Assembly (NCBI GenBank): GCA_021018995.1
Contig: CM037596.1
Location: 69,915,367 to 69,979,366, forward strand
DNA from: Chloranthus sessilifolius
Taxonomy: Eukaryota; Streptophyta; Magnoliopsida; Chloranthales; Chloranthaceae
Length of the DNA stretch: 64,000 bases
Direction of reading: 5' to 3'
Shown: in pieces, positions 12,061 to 24,134 of the stretch
How the letters are laid out: the number at the start of each line of letters is the position of its first letter
How positions within the stretch are numbered: position 1 is the stretch's first letter
The notes under the pieces: generated by a model
The model's database searches: none
The model's input: only the letters and a program-made list of their open reading frames with translations
What the model was told of the DNA's origin: nothing
Position numbers and translations under genes: made by a program

Positions 12061-15000
12061 CAAAAAGCCAAAAAAAACTAAGAAAAAATGTCCTATCATA
12101 CAAACACCCCAAAACTAAATTAAAAATAAACCTAACATGCCCTTAAAATAAATAAATTAAATGTAAACCTCACTCAATAACAAATCAAATAAGCCAAAAT
12201 AAACTAAATTGAATTTACCAAAAGAATTTAAAATCATAATCTTCATAAATAATTAAATAATTACAAAACACAATCGAGGGCATACCTCCTAATATACAAC
12301 TTAAAATAAGAAACTTAAAATCACAATCTTCAGCAATCCCTAATCCGAATTTATTCGGAAACTAGAAATCTAAATCAAGAAAGGAGGCGCCTAAATGAAT
12401 CCTCTAATTAATAACCTCTTCCCTTGTCCCCAAAATAATAAAAGAAAGATGGCTCTAAAAGACCCAGACTCAGGATCCACCCTTAGAAGCTCACTTGGAA
12501 ACCATAAAAGGAGGAGCAACTAATAATCAATAGAGCTCAAAAAATAGGCAATCAAGAATTCTGACCCTCTACCTTATCCTTGACTTTCCTTTCTACCACC
12601 TTTTTTCTCCTCCATCTTCCCTTAGCATGGCAGAAAGAATTGCTACCTTGCATTCCCAATCCCGTTCATTCAACAATTCACACAATAAACACAACTCTTC
12701 AGTTCCAACACCTGGGATACAAAAAAGAAAGGAAGAAAAGACATTAATGAATGAATTAATACACAAACCAAAAAAATGCCCCAAAACTTTTAATCCTAAA
12801 CTTGAAATAAGATTCAAAATAGCAAGAACCCAAAACTTTTAGCTCACACATTTATAAACTATACCTCCTTAATTATCAAATGACAAGTGTCACACCTTTA
12901 AACCTTTCCAATCTAATTAAATCTAAACCAAACACATACCCCCTTTGAAAGACCACAATCCATGACAAACCTAGATGAACCAATAATTACACAACACTTA
13001 ACCCCCTAAGAAACACCAATCCACCCAAAAAATAGATAAACCAATGGGATTTAAACATTTAACACCCATCTAGAACCTTGGAAAAATCACACCTTTTTAA
13101 GTCTTATGTTGAATCAAACAAAAGACTAAACTCAAGTTAAATCAAACCTTACACCAAACAAAACTTTTAAAAAAAAATGAACAAATTGTTTAGAAGACCC
13201 TAAAAAAAATGCCCCAAACCCAATTAGAACCAAGTAAACCCTCTAAACAAACTCTCAATAAACAAAAATCAATAGCCCAAAATAAAGCCCTAAAACTCTA
13301 AACTAAACCAAATCAAGTCAAACAATAAAAATCCAATTAATCCGCTAATTAAATGAATAAACAAGCATAATAACAAACAAAAGAAATGCCCTTCATTTAT
13401 AATTTAAAATTTTTTACAAGTATCACCGAAGGCATACCTCCTGAATTTACAACCCTAAATGAAAACCTAAAACTTTAACCTACAACCCAAAACGAAAGAC
13501 GGGTTCAAAACCGAGGAGAGAGTAGATTCCTTGAGGTCAATCAGACTTCAGGAGAATTGGGAAAACACATCCTCCACTTTTTACCCTTCTTTCCGCCATC
13601 TTCACCTCCTCCACCGCCGCTCAACGCACGCTTCCCAAAAAGGATCGATGTGAAGACAAGCACTCATTCCCAATACCGCCATTCTTAATAACCGTCAGCA
13701 TGCATTAGGAGATCACTTAATAATACAATATAGAAGAAATGATATCCCAACGGACGGTTAGATCACGATATCATAAAACATGAATTTCGTAACACCAAAG
13801 ATATTCGTAAAAGGTCAAAACTCAGACTAAATTAGAGAATGAAAAATAAATGAAAGTTTTTTATATATATAGAAACAATTAATCACGCTAAAAATGCGCT
13901 TAATTATAATACGACATAGACAATCCAAAACAAATTTAAGATTTAATCGCACATATGCAGATAATTTATCAAATCACGTTTTAAACCAATTTAAATGACC
14001 ATTGTAAATGCACAATACAAAAGGTCACTATAATCGATTACAAAGGTGATTCAATCACGCGATTATATTAGAGCGATAATTACATCACTCGCATATACAC
14101 ACATAACAAAATGTCTATTATATCGACGTAAATAGGTAATCGAAAGCTGAAATAAAGATAAATTTATAAACGATTTTTACACCTTACAAATTATGTCCAT
14201 CGGTAAGATCTTTATCCCATTGCCCCAAGATTATCATGTCGAGTCACCCTTTGTCCCATCGCGTCCTCAGCTGTGCTGTAAAAAGACATATCACCATCCA
14301 TCGTAATCATTTAGCATAATGAAGACAATATGATACAAGATCTCATGAGAAAGAAGGAATATCCATGATAACAAATATCCATAACCAAACTCAAAGAAAT
14401 TAACCATGTAACCCATGTAAATATCAAAAACCAAATCCCTAGATGAATCTCAACCACAATTCCATCAAAACTATTCTATAGCCCAAGATCACCAAAGAAA
14501 GACAACATGCCTCATCGCTAAATATGCCCATCACTAACTACGCCAATTGACATCCCATCACAAATACCACTACCAAAAAAAAGAAGCAAGACATAACTCC
14601 CCCATGAAAAGAGAGGAAACATGTCCCATCACTAAGGCAAGGACTCTCTCTCTCGAAAATCCTACGTCCCATAGACTCACATCCCAAAGAAAGGAGAATC
14701 CAAGTCCCCATCGCGACATCATCAAGACATCTCATCAAACATCACCAACATCGCCAGCAAAATACAAGTAAAAAGAAGAATCAAAGTCCCATCGCAACAC
14801 TATAATCACCAATCCTACAAGCTACGCACGCACAACCAGGTAAGTATCACCCCGGTAAGTACTACCCACTTTTTTTTACTCAATAGATAATGCAAATATA
14901 TATAGTTAGCTGATTAATTAAATATTTTCAAAACTTGTCTCTCTCACTCGCGAATCACGTAGTCCTCCCATAAGAGACAATCATCGATTCTCGAGAAGGT

Positions 15001-15600
15001 TAGATGAGTATCCAAGATGCCAAGTGTCATTGACAACCACAATAACGGTTGGGTCCACAAATCTACAGTGGATCCGCTCGAATGACATCTCGAAGCCACG
15101 CCCATTTTACCATCGAATTGATCTTAAGTTAAAATTAAAATTTCAAAATTCAAATTTATTTCAAAAACCTTTTATTTCACAAAAAAAAACTTCAAAAAGA
15201 AAAAAAATAAAAAAAAAAAAAGAACAAAACAATAAAATAAATAGCCACTCACCTTTCTTTAAATACCAAAAAAAAGAAATACCAAGCCCATCATCCTCAT
15301 AATAAAATTACAACAACCTTTAACTCCAACACTGAATATTTAATCAAGCGATCTCAAACGATTGGAAAGATCACTTCAATCATCGACACATTAGGACTAA
15401 AAAATCAATAGACCAACAAACCAATCCGAATATTGCACATATAATCACTGGATAACATATCGTATCGCAATGTAGAATTCAGACACAAGCATTATTCAAA
15501 TATAGAATCTCGAGCACATTCAATTGAGCACACCATCATACATCAATTAATACCAATCACCATTCAAGCCAAACAAGGTATATTCAATCTGAACCAAAAT
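12061..15600. other. AT-rich non-coding region downstream of Tat element 1
   Basis: No protein family recognised on either strand. The DNA is A-rich on the + strand with a few features: a palindrome CCGAATTTATTCGG at 12345-12358, a diverged direct duplication (separate entry), and about five scattered variants of GTCCCATCGC between 14250 and 14800. It probably contains the promoter and leader of the antisense PMD gene and non-coding 3' sequence of the element. No LTR ends found. Confidence 0.4.
12275..13630. repeat. Diverged direct duplication, spacing about 1.15 kb
   Basis: The segment starting CGAGGGCATACCTCCT at 12275 recurs as CGAAGGCATACCTCCT at 13427, and similarity continues for about 45 bp; both are followed about 150-310 bp later by a pyrimidine-rich stretch with CTCC and CATCTTC words. 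On the - strand these would be the leader side of the PMD gene, so the promoter region may have been duplicated. Confidence 0.45.
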
Positions 15601-16031
15601 GTATTCAAGAACTAATGCATTGTGTGATAAGAAAGCCTTCACATGATTGCAAAAGCCTTCGATATTACATGATATTTATCTATTACCTATGTTATTTTGA
15701 TGACATTTGAAGATGCCTATACATTGCATAAAATCCTCTCATTTTGCTCATAATATGATGCGGCCATCATCATAAACCTAATGTGCCCTTCGACAAATAA
15801 TATTTGCCCTTCAAATGCTCCATTTTAGCTTGACCGATAGATAAGAAAGCCACATATGTCATGTCAAAGATCACCAATTCACATTTGTGAATTCTCAAGA
15901 GGAAGACACCTAATGAGGGAGTGACTATTTTCAATAGTTTACTTTGCAAGAGCGAATGAAATAAGAGGGCATCAGACACCTCCCATTTTGCCATATCATA
16001 ATATATATCTTTGTCATAACCCTAATGTGGG

Positions 16032-16130
16032 ACCATGTAACCAAACAATAGTACATGGTAACAAGTTGAAATAATAGCTCGTGGCAGATCCCATAAGGGG
16101 AGACTATATATCAAACAATAGTATATAGTC
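16032..16130. repeat. Pair of stem-loops with the same loop and compensated stem changes
   Basis: The first hairpin (16032-16059) has 8-bp arms ACCATGTA/TACATGGT; the second (16102-16130) has 9-bp arms GACTATATA/TATATAGTC. Both enclose CAAACAATAG in the loop. The two stems differ by two base pairs and both differences are matched on the opposite arm. They are 70 bp apart in a tandem duplication, in AT-rich DNA that may be the 3' LTR of Tat element 1. Confidence 0.7.
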
Positions 16131-16139
16131 AAATACATC

Positions 16140-16920
16140 TAAAATAATAGTCTTACATTTCAGACTAGAGACCAAACCGGACAAAAACGCTGAAACCTGC
16201 GTAATTCGATTGCAGACGCCACATCACAGCGCAATCCCCCTTTCAAACCAAACTTTCCTTCCCATACCATCTCGAGACTCGATCATGCGCCTGAAATCAG
16301 ACGTGCAATCGGATTGAACATTATACCACCAACGCGCAATTGGCCTACGCCCGGCCTAGTCTCACTGTCCTTGACCCCCCAAGTTTCCTTGATTAAACAC
16401 TTCAGAAGAGACGCTTAATCAGATTATGCACTCCACACCATACCCGCAATTAGTAACATGAATAGGACTAGGAAACTCGCTGAGCAAGTCAGCCGGTCGC
16501 TCACTGAGTCGGTGACCGACTCAAAGTGATTAAGCACCAGGAAACTAGCGTGTAATTCAGGTAAGCACCTGGAAAATGATGCGTAATTGAAGAAAAACCA
16601 ATAAATAATTTTTTTCCTAATTCGCCCAGGAGGCTGGGTAAAATTTTGAGAGAGAATGAATTTTTTTTGGGATTCCGAAAGCAGAGAACTCTAAGGACAA
16701 ACCCATAGAGCAACTTAGTCATGATTTCGAAATTTAAGCGCAGAATCGTCGAGATTTCTCTCCACAGCCCCCGGTCCTAGGTAAAAATATTAGTTTTAGA
16801 CTTAGGATATTTCTCATAGTTTTAATTATTAGTTTTAATTATAGGTTTTAATTTTTAATCCGAGACCGTAGCACCCTTTTTTAGACTGCAGATATTTTAT
16901 ATTTGCTTCTAATTCTCCAA
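16140..16920. other. Possible LTR-like segment of Tat element 1, boundaries unresolved
   Basis: This stretch is more GC-rich than its surroundings and repeats variants of GCGTAATT and GCGCAATT. It contains one strong stem-loop, GAGTCGGT-G-ACCGACTC at 16505-16521. It looks like LTR sequence, but I could not find matching ends, a purine tract or a target duplication. Confidence 0.3.
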
Positions 16921-16925
16921 ATTCA

Positions 16926-17070
16926 GAACCAGTCCTTAATCCGACGGTCTAATTTATCGACCTAGGCTTTAATTCCATTCTAAAATCTTAATTTCCAATC
17001 CTATCATTAATTTCTGATCCTAGATCTTAGACTCTAGAACCAGTCCTTAATCATACGGTCTGATTTTCTG
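16926..17070. repeat. Direct repeat, about 111 bp apart
   Basis: AGAACCAGTCCTTAATCCGA at 16926 and AGAACCAGTCCTTAATCATA near 17037 begin two copies of a roughly 110-bp unit that also share CGGTCT and downstream words. No function suggested. Confidence 0.6.
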
Positions 17071-17379
17071 ATTTCAAACCTGAATTTAGTCCTAAAAATT
17101 TAAATTTTAATTTCTTATTTTAATATCTCCAAAAATCCTAAATATTAATAGTAGTTTCTACAATTATAGTTCATGATTCAATTCATAATTATTATTTCGA
17201 AATCAATTCCGAAAAATCTAAAATACTATTTTATGGTCCAAAATCTAATTTATCATTAATCTCAGCCATTCAATTTGCCCAAGGGAGCTTACGGAGGGTA
17301 CTCGGGAACGAGGCCAATCCTCCCTAGCATAGCGGGCCCAAAACCCTTTTTTTTAGGAATTCTAAAATCAATTAATTAT

Positions 17380-17960
17380 TTTTTCTTATTTTTTAGTATA
17401 ATTAATTAGTAGATTTATTTTTTTTCAGCAAAATTAATTAGTTAAGTTAATTAGATTTTAGTGTGATCGATTAATTTCTTCAAATCAAATTTTAATTGGT
17501 TAATATCTTGCTTTAATTAGAATTTAATATGATTAATTTGTTGCTTTAATTAGATTTTTAGTATAGTTAATTCATTGCTTTAATTAGAATTTTAGTCAAA
17601 TCAATTTATTTATTTTAATTAGAAAATTTAAGAAAATCAGTCTATTTGTTTTAATTAGATTTTAATAAAATTAATTCCTTTGCTTAAATTAGAGTTTCAG
17701 TAAAATTAGTTTTCTACTTTGATTAGGATTCTAGTAAGACAGTTATACTTGATTTAGTTAGAATCCCAATACAACTAGTATACTTGCTCTGCTTAGAATT
17801 CTAGTATAATTAGCATGCTCAAGTTAATTAAAGTTTTACTAGAACCAACATGCTTGCACTCCTAGTACAATTAGGAGACCTGATCATAGTTAGACTTCTA
17901 ATGGGATTAGGAGACTAAAATTAATCGAACTTTTAGTAGTGTTGAGACACTTAATTAATT
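17380..17960. repeat. Degenerate AT-rich tandem repeat, period about 45-50 bp
   Basis: Units contain variants of GCTTTAATTAGAATTTTAGT followed by AAATTAATT. About ten copies decay gradually toward the right side. Tandem repeats near the 3' end are known from some Tat elements (for example Retand), so it may belong to Tat element 1. Confidence 0.6.
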
Positions 17961-18421
17961 AGACTTTCAATAAGGATAAGAATAGTAAAAATTTATTAAA
18001 CTCCTAATAGAACTAGAATATTAAATTAAATAAACTACAATAGATTACCACCCAACCAAACTCACAATAAATTCAGGGAAGTCTAAATTGACTAGAACTA
18101 TAACTATAAAGGGAAATAAAAGGAAAATTAAACTATCTAAATTATAAGGAAAAGACATAGTTACTGACGTTCGCAGGCAGACGATTTAGTATAAAAGTAA
18201 CTCATACTCACTCTCAAGCATGATCATTGATGTGTTGCAGCGTCAATAAATATATGTAGCTGGCGATCGCAACAAACTAGGAACCTTCCTAGAAAACTCT
18301 TTTATTTTTTTACCTCCACTATTCTAAATGCCACATCGCTAAAGTCCACTTGGACAGAATTGGAGCCACTGATTCAACGGGAACAGAGAGGAACCCAGAA
18401 AAAGCGTGCACCAACACTCTC
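17961..18421. other. Non-coding AT-rich spacer
   Basis: No gene or clear repeat. This lies downstream of the accessory ORF of the Athila-like element, where its 3' LTR would be expected, but I found no sequence here matching the LTR at 26155-28700. Confidence 0.3.
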
Positions 18422-19258
18422 CTACTCATGTCCAGAGTAATACACATTTTTCCTTAGCACCCCATCCATAAATCTGAGGTTAGGGTGCATATCTCTCTTC
18501 CTAATTGATACCCCTGATGCAGTGACCCCTCCAGTTAGCTCCTTAGCAATTTTTGGGATGGTGGCTGCTAAAGGGGGACCTAAGCCACACACAGGGCTAT
18601 ACTTGGCAGGTATCCCAAGTATTTTAGCAATGGCTGCCTGATTGAATAGCATCTCAAACTTATCTATTAGCACCAGCAATGTTAGGCTCCCATCATCCCC
18701 AGTCTTTACTCTGATATTTTTGTAGAACAATTGCACTAGTCTAGGGAAGACTAGCTGCATTAGGGGCCTCAGTAGGGGCAGCAATGTGGCTTTGGTGAGG
18801 TACTCCATGGAGGCAGCTGTCTTAGGTAGCTCCTCAAAGAAGGCTTTATCAAAAATTGTCTCTGCCTCCAGCTTAATTACTGTAACAAATTCAGAGGGGA
18901 CCCTGAGGTATTCATTATCTTCTTCCTCTTCATCCTCAGGGACCTCTTGGGCCACCTCGCCATTTTTCTGTTTCTTCTTGGATTTTTCAAGGCTTTTGAC
19001 AGGTGGGTGCTCTTTGGCCCTCTTCTTTGGGGCGGATTTCTTCATAGCACCTTTGCCCTCAAAAGCTACACCCTTGCCCTTCTTCACAGTTTGCTCATTT
19101 TGGGGCTCCTCAGTGGGTGCAGTTACCACAGGGGTCACCACATTAGAGGCCTCTGTAATCTTTACAGATTTTTAAATGGCCACAGGGCCCTCAGCACGTG
19201 GTGGGGTTACCAAAGCAGATAAGGTATCTGTGAATTTTGAACCCGTGGCCATAGCCAT
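18422..19258 (-). pseudogene. Accessory ORF, 'putative plant transposon protein' type (copy B)
   Basis: The start ATG at 19258 gives MAMATGSKFTDTL; the frame runs to 18422 with a single TAA near 19176. The N-terminal half is Lys-rich with several nuclear-localisation-like runs (KKSAPKKRAK, KSKKKQKN) and an acidic patch EDEEEEDNE. The C-terminal half has PRLVQLFYKNIRV and IAKILGIP, the layout I recall for the plant transposon protein domain often listed as Transposase_32 in Athila elements. Its biochemical role is unknown; the basic N-terminus suggests the nucleus. It lies downstream of integrase on the same strand but has its own promoter-like leader. Confidence 0.65.
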
Positions 19259-20250
19259 TCAATTTCTTCAATTTAGGGCTTCAAACTCCCAGCATGTATA
19301 ATAAAATAGAACCCAAAATGCTCTCTACTTACACTAAATTAATGTCCAATAAAATCAACTGAGAGAGAGTGAGAATTCTTACCAAATGACAGCTAGGGTT
19401 TCACCTCACACGTGGCACAATGGTTCAAATATCCCCAAGATGGGTTCAAAGTGAACAGGAGGTGATAGAGAGTAAAATGGTAGGAGGAAACTAGCAGAGG
19501 TTGAGTGGAATAGGTTGTATAGAAGAAAGAAGAAAAGAAGGAGCTTGAAAAATGTGCAGTGAAGGCTAGGGCAGAGAGAGAATGGAGAAAATAGAAAAAA
19601 TCGCAGGGTTTATAAGGCTAAACCCGTGCCTCGTGCAGCTGTCATTAAGTTCACGCGAGGGAGATTTCTCGCTCAGTACACGGCCAACCTCGGGAGAAGT
19701 GCTGTCGCGAAGAAGAATAAAGCCTCGCGAGAACAGATTTAGAAGTTTTATGTGCCTCGCGAGGTACTTCACAGAGGAACATGAGGAACATCCATTTGGA
19801 ATATCAACTTTATGTGCCTCATGAAGGTACTTCACAGGTACTTCACGCGAAGCAGTTTCTCATCTCTCGTGCAGCTAACCTTGTGATCTTCATGAGGAAC
19901 ATCCATTTGGAGTATCAGGGACCTCGCGAGGAAATTAATGGTGTTGCCTTCAGAATGTTAGCTCACGAGGCTCTCGCGCAGTACAAAAAGTGTGAATTCT
20001 ATTTTTTCGTGTAGTTCCCTGCTGTTGACAAGATAGAGCCTCCCGAGGCTCAATATCAGGCTTCAGCAGGTGTCTTTTGCTCGCGAGGCCCTCGCGAGGA
20101 ACAAAACTTCTCTCAAAACTCTATGAGAAAGCCTACAAGTGGCTCACGAGCTTAAAATTTAGGCCATTCAGCCTCGCGAGAAAGCAACACTTAACCTTTT
20201 CTCTCAACTTGTGCCCTGGCCTGTGCATGTACAATGCCATGCACCAATTC
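19259..20250 (-). promoter_or_regulatory. Internal promoter-like leader of accessory ORF copy B
   Basis: A TATA-like box (TTATAAAC on the - strand, 19608-19616) sits about 350 bp before the ATG, followed by a pyrimidine-rich leader and a possible intron donor GGTAAGAATTC. Upstream of the TATA box lies the palindrome cluster with CTCGCGAG. Within it a 26-bp block containing GAGGAACATCCATTTGG is present twice (near 19780 and 19890). The layout resembles the U3-R of an LTR. Confidence 0.55.
19724..20180. repeat. Cluster of CTCGCGAG palindromes
   Basis: Six exact copies of the 8-bp palindrome CTCGCGAG occur at 19724, 19756, 19923, 20080, 20091 and 20173, three of them extended to CCTCGCGAGG; further one-base variants lie between. 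Chance expectation is about one exact copy per 65 kb. The core CGCG matches the CGCG box recognised by plant CAMTA factors. A decayed set of the same motif is in the Athila LTR (27800-28600). Confidence 0.9.
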
Positions 20251-20592
20251 AGTGTGCATCAACACTAACTCCTTGACATGTACTCTATTTCATCATGACA
20301 ATTTGGTTACCCTTTATCAACATTTAAATATCAAAAATTTAGAATTTTAAATATAATCTTTCAGATCAAATTCATGACATTTATTATGAGAGCATCTCAA
20401 CCATCAGCAATAGACATGGACATCAAATTCAGATGACAAATATGCACTTGTACTCAAAACAGAACATAACAAAATAAAATCAAACACACAAGCAAATCAT
20501 CACCCTAAAAGCAGTAATTGAAAATTTTCTAAGCAACATAAAATAAGACAAAGCATTCAACTCATATGGTACACAGGTTACAAAGCTGTGGA
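20251..20592. other. Short non-coding spacer after integrase
   Basis: AT-rich, no ORF, no purine tract or LTR start seen on the - strand. Confidence 0.35.
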
Positions 20593-21727
20593 TCACTGAG
20601 CAGTGGGAGGTTCATGTAGGTGAATGGTCTGAGGAGGCTCCACTAAATGTTCTACACAAATTTTTAGCCTTTGACCATTCACTTTCATGATCTTCCCAAA
20701 CATAGGATCCAAGATCTCCACAGCACCAAATGGGGACGCATGAATGATAGTGTGAGGTTCATCCCATCTGGATTTTAACTTCCCTGGAAAAAAATTTAGT
20801 TTAGAGTTGAAAAGCCAAATCTTAGTATCATCATTGAAGTCCTTCCTCATTAGCTTCTTATCAAAAAATGCGTTTGATTTCTCCTTCTATATTCTGGTAT
20901 TTGAATAGGCTTCCATCCTCAGCTCATCAAGCTCTGCCAATTGCAATTTCCTGTGAGAACCAGCAGAGTTTAATCAAAATTCAGTGTTTTGATAGCCTAT
21001 AGGCTATGTGCCTTAACTCCACTGGTAGGTGGCAGGCGTTGCCATAAATCAGTCTGAATGGGGACATGCCAATAGGGGTCTTATAGGCAATCCTATAAGC
21101 CCACAAAGCATCATTCAGCCTTTGTATCCAAATCTTTCTATCAGACCTCATAGTCTTCTCCAAGATATGCTTGATCTCCCTATTGAAAATTTCAACTTGC
21201 CCACTAGCTTGTGGGTGGTAGGGAGTTATAATTCTGTGGGTAACAGAATACTTTTTGAGCAGGTTCTCAGAATTCTTGTTACAAAAATGACTCCCCCCGT
21301 CACTAATAATAACCCCGGGGGTGCCAAATCTAGAGAAGATATTGTCCTTCAGAAATTTAAGGACAACTATATGGTCATTGGCTCTTGTGGCAATGGCTTC
21401 CACCCATTTGGACACATAGTCCACCACCACAAGTATGAAGTTGAAACCCATAGAAGGAGGAAAGGGGCCCATATAATCAATGCCCCAAATGTCAAAAAGT
21501 TCTACCACAAGGATAGGCTACAATGGCATTGAATCTTTCTTGGAAATGCCCCCCAACCTTTGACATCTCTCACAGGCCTTGCGATGTATGTTTGCATCTC
21601 TGAACAAAGAAGGCCAATAGAAGCCACATTGCAGCACTTTTGCTGCAGTCTTTTTGCCACTAAAGTGACCTCCATAGGTTTGCTCATGGCTCATTGAAAG
21701 AATACTGTGGAACTCACTTTCACTCAC
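20593..21727 (-). pseudogene. Integrase of the Athila-like element
   Basis: From right to left: zinc domain with MSHEQTYGGHFSGKKTAAK and ACERCQRLG; core with [24 protein letters not shown] and [12 protein letters not shown], with exactly 35 residues between the second Asp and the Glu (D,D35E); and C-terminal domain with GKLKSRWDEPHTI and KVNGQRLKICVEH, the Athila-style tail. Three ORFs (21518-21727, 20981-21508, 20593-20850) are separated by frame breaks. It inserts the cDNA into the host chromosome when intact. Confidence 0.9.
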
Positions 21728-22056
21728 ACATCTCCTAACAACTTGATCTACACAATGCTTATATAGCTATGGATCCTCCCACAGAAAATGTTTGACCTGA
21801 GAGAAAAACAGGTCTTTGTCCATCTTGGACCAGTGAGGGGGGATCCTACCAATAGCAAGAAAATTGATAATGTGGGAAAACCAAGGCTCACTAGACTACA
21901 TGGCAAATAGCTACTCATCAGAAAACAACTCATTAACAGGTACTGCTGCACATTCTTTCAAAATAATTCTAGAGAGGTGGTCAGCCACCACATTCTAAAC
22001 TCCCTTTTTATCCTTAATCTCAAGATCAAACTCCTATAACATGAGGATCTATCTGA

Positions 22057-22665
22057 TCAACCTTGGTTTGGCATCCTCTTAGCCAATAGGTATTTCAGGG
22101 CTGAGTGATCAGTAAAAATAATAATTTTAGACCCCAATAAGTAGGATCTAAACTTGTCCACAGCAAACACAATAGCTAGTAGCTTCTTCTCAGTAGTAGT
22201 ATAGTTGAGCTGAGCTTCAACTAGTGTTTTACTGGCATAATAAATCACTGCAGGCAACTTATCTTTCCTCGATCCTAAGACAGCACCTATGGCCAAGTCT
22301 AATGCAACAATCATCAGTTCAAAGGAGAGTGAGTAATCTGGGGCCTGGATTGTAGGAGCAGTGGTAAGGCATTTTTTTAAGACCTCAAACACCTCAAGGC
22401 ACTTAGTAGAGAAGTCAAATGGCACATCCTGACAAAGCAGGTGGCACAATGGCTGTGCAATTTTGCTAAAGTTCTTAATGAACCTCCTATAAAATCCAGC
22501 ATGTCCTAAAAATAATCTGATATGTTTGACAGTCCTGGGTGGGGGCAGGTGTGAAATCAAGTCTACTTTAGCCTTTTCAACCTCTATTCCTTTATGAGAG
22601 ACCACATGGCCTAATACAATTCCTTGTGACACCATAAAGTGACTCTTTTCCCAGCTTAGGACCAA
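22057..22665 (-). pseudogene. RT thumb and RNase H of the Athila-like element
   Basis: The ORF starts in the thumb (SWEKSHFMVSQGIVLGHVVS), continues through LGHAGFYRRFIKNFSKIAQP and into RNase H with LDLAIGAVLGSRKDKL, YASKTLVEAQLNYTTTEKK and TDHSALKYLLAK. These are the standard gypsy RNase H blocks. It ends at a stop near 22057, and the segment between 21748 and 22056 contains degraded remains leading to integrase. Confidence 0.88.
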
Positions 22666-22683
22666 ATTGGTCTCCTCACATCT

Positions 22684-23553
22684 TTATAAAACCAGCTCAA
22701 GGTGACTCAAGCACTGGCTAAAGCTATCCCCATAAACTGATAAATCATCCATGAAGATTTCCAGGAACTTGTCAATCATATCAAAAAAGATTGCATATAT
22801 GCACCTCTGAAATATGGCTGGGGCATTACACAGTCTAAAAGGCATTCTTTTGTAAGCAAAGATGCCAAAGGGACATGTGAAAGTAGTTTTTTCTTGATCT
22901 TGAGGATACACAAGGATTTGGTTATACCCTGAGTATCCATCAAGAAAGTAGTAAAATGTCTTCCCAGCCAGCTTATCTAGAATTTGGTCAATGAAAGGGA
23001 GGGGGAAGTGGTCTTTCCTAGTTTTGGAGTTGAGTTTCCTATAATTAATGCAAACTCTCCAGCCAGTGGTCTCTCTGGCTGGCATCAACTCCCTAGAATC
23101 AGTAGTGATAACTATTATGCCTGGCTTTTTAGGCACCACCTGAATAGGTGACACCCATTCTGAATCCGAAATAGGGTAAATTGCCCCTGCATCCAACAGT
23201 TTCACTATCTCCTTCAAGACCACCTCTTACATGTGAAGATTGAGCTTTCTCTGTATCTCCCTAGAGGGTTTTGCACCCTCATCCAGGTGAATTCTTTGCA
23301 TGCAAATTGAGGCATCAATGCCTCCAAGATCAGCTATTGTCCACCCCATTACTTTCTTATGTTTCATGAGAACACTCAATAATTCCTCCTCCTGCTCACT
23401 AGTAAGAGAGGAGGAGATAATCACTGGAAGCTTGTTGTTTTTTCCCAAGAAGGCATATTTTAATGTGGCTGGTAGTTGTTCCAGCTCCAGCTCAGGGGGA
23501 CTTTCAATGGAAGGCAATAAAGGTGCCTTAGTGGTTTGAGGAAGGGGCAGCAA
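22684..23553 (-). pseudogene. Reverse transcriptase of the Athila-like element
   Basis: Lead-in (23553-23227) with SSLTSEQEEELLSVL and GWTIADLGGID is followed after one stop by the RT: LLDAGAIYPISDSEWVSPI, GWRVCINYRKLNSKTRKDHF, FLDGYSGYNQI, TFTCPFGIFAYKRMPF and the catalytic motif FMDDLSVYG, with both Asp present. The ORF ends in the palm-thumb boundary and resumes in RNase H at 22665. RT sequence looks functional locally, but the gene as a whole is broken. Confidence 0.9.
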
Positions 23554-23562
23554 GATAGGTTT

Positions 23563-23981
23563 CTAACTGGAATGTTGTACTAGGCCCACAGAAGACTCTA
23601 TTTTGGTGTTGTCTTCTGTCATGAGAACTTGGACCACTTCCTCAACCAAACTCCAAATATCAACCAATTGGAGCACAACAGATGTGGCTTTTAGCTCCCC
23701 CAAACCTAGTTCCTTATACACAGAATATGGGAGCAGGTTCACATTGGTCCCTAAGTCCAAGAGGGCTCCTCAAATGGTGTGGTTCCAATTATGCAGGGGA
23801 TAGTAGGTAACCCTAGGTCCTGTAATTTCTCAGGTGTTGCAATGGACAAAACTGATTTAACATGTTTAACAGCAAAAACCTTTTTGGACAGCTGCACCCT
23901 TGCTTTCCTCTTTTGTGTACAGAGGTCCTTCAAGAACTTGGCATAGGCAGGGACCTGTTTTATGGCATCAAGTAAGGGCAA
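23563..23981 (-). pseudogene. Aspartic protease of the Athila-like element, frameshifted
   Basis: The upstream part (23981-23751) has PLLDAIKQVPAYAKFLKDL and PCIIGTTPFEE, the conserved stretch before Athila proteases; a frameshift follows and the active site appears as ALLDLGTNVNLLPYSVYKEL in the next frame. Athila proteases commonly have DLG rather than DTG or DSG. The ORF then runs to a stop near 23563. Confidence 0.82.
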
Positions 23982-24134
23982 ATTAATCTTGACCTACTTG
24001 AAGGTCTCCATCATCTCCTCTATCTGAGCATTCCCCTTATCGAAAGGAGATGGGCCAGCTAACGCATGAGAAAATGATAGTTGTGGGACTGATGGTGCCA
24101 CAGTTGCATGCCTAACCACGTCATGATTAATTTT

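Noticed and set aside
15770..15994. 74-codon ORF on the - strand
   Set aside because: No recognisable domain, no codon or context support; lies in AT-rich non-coding DNA.
17340..18100. Host gene with AT-rich introns
   Set aside because: The pattern is a degenerate tandem repeat with no exon-like coding stretch.
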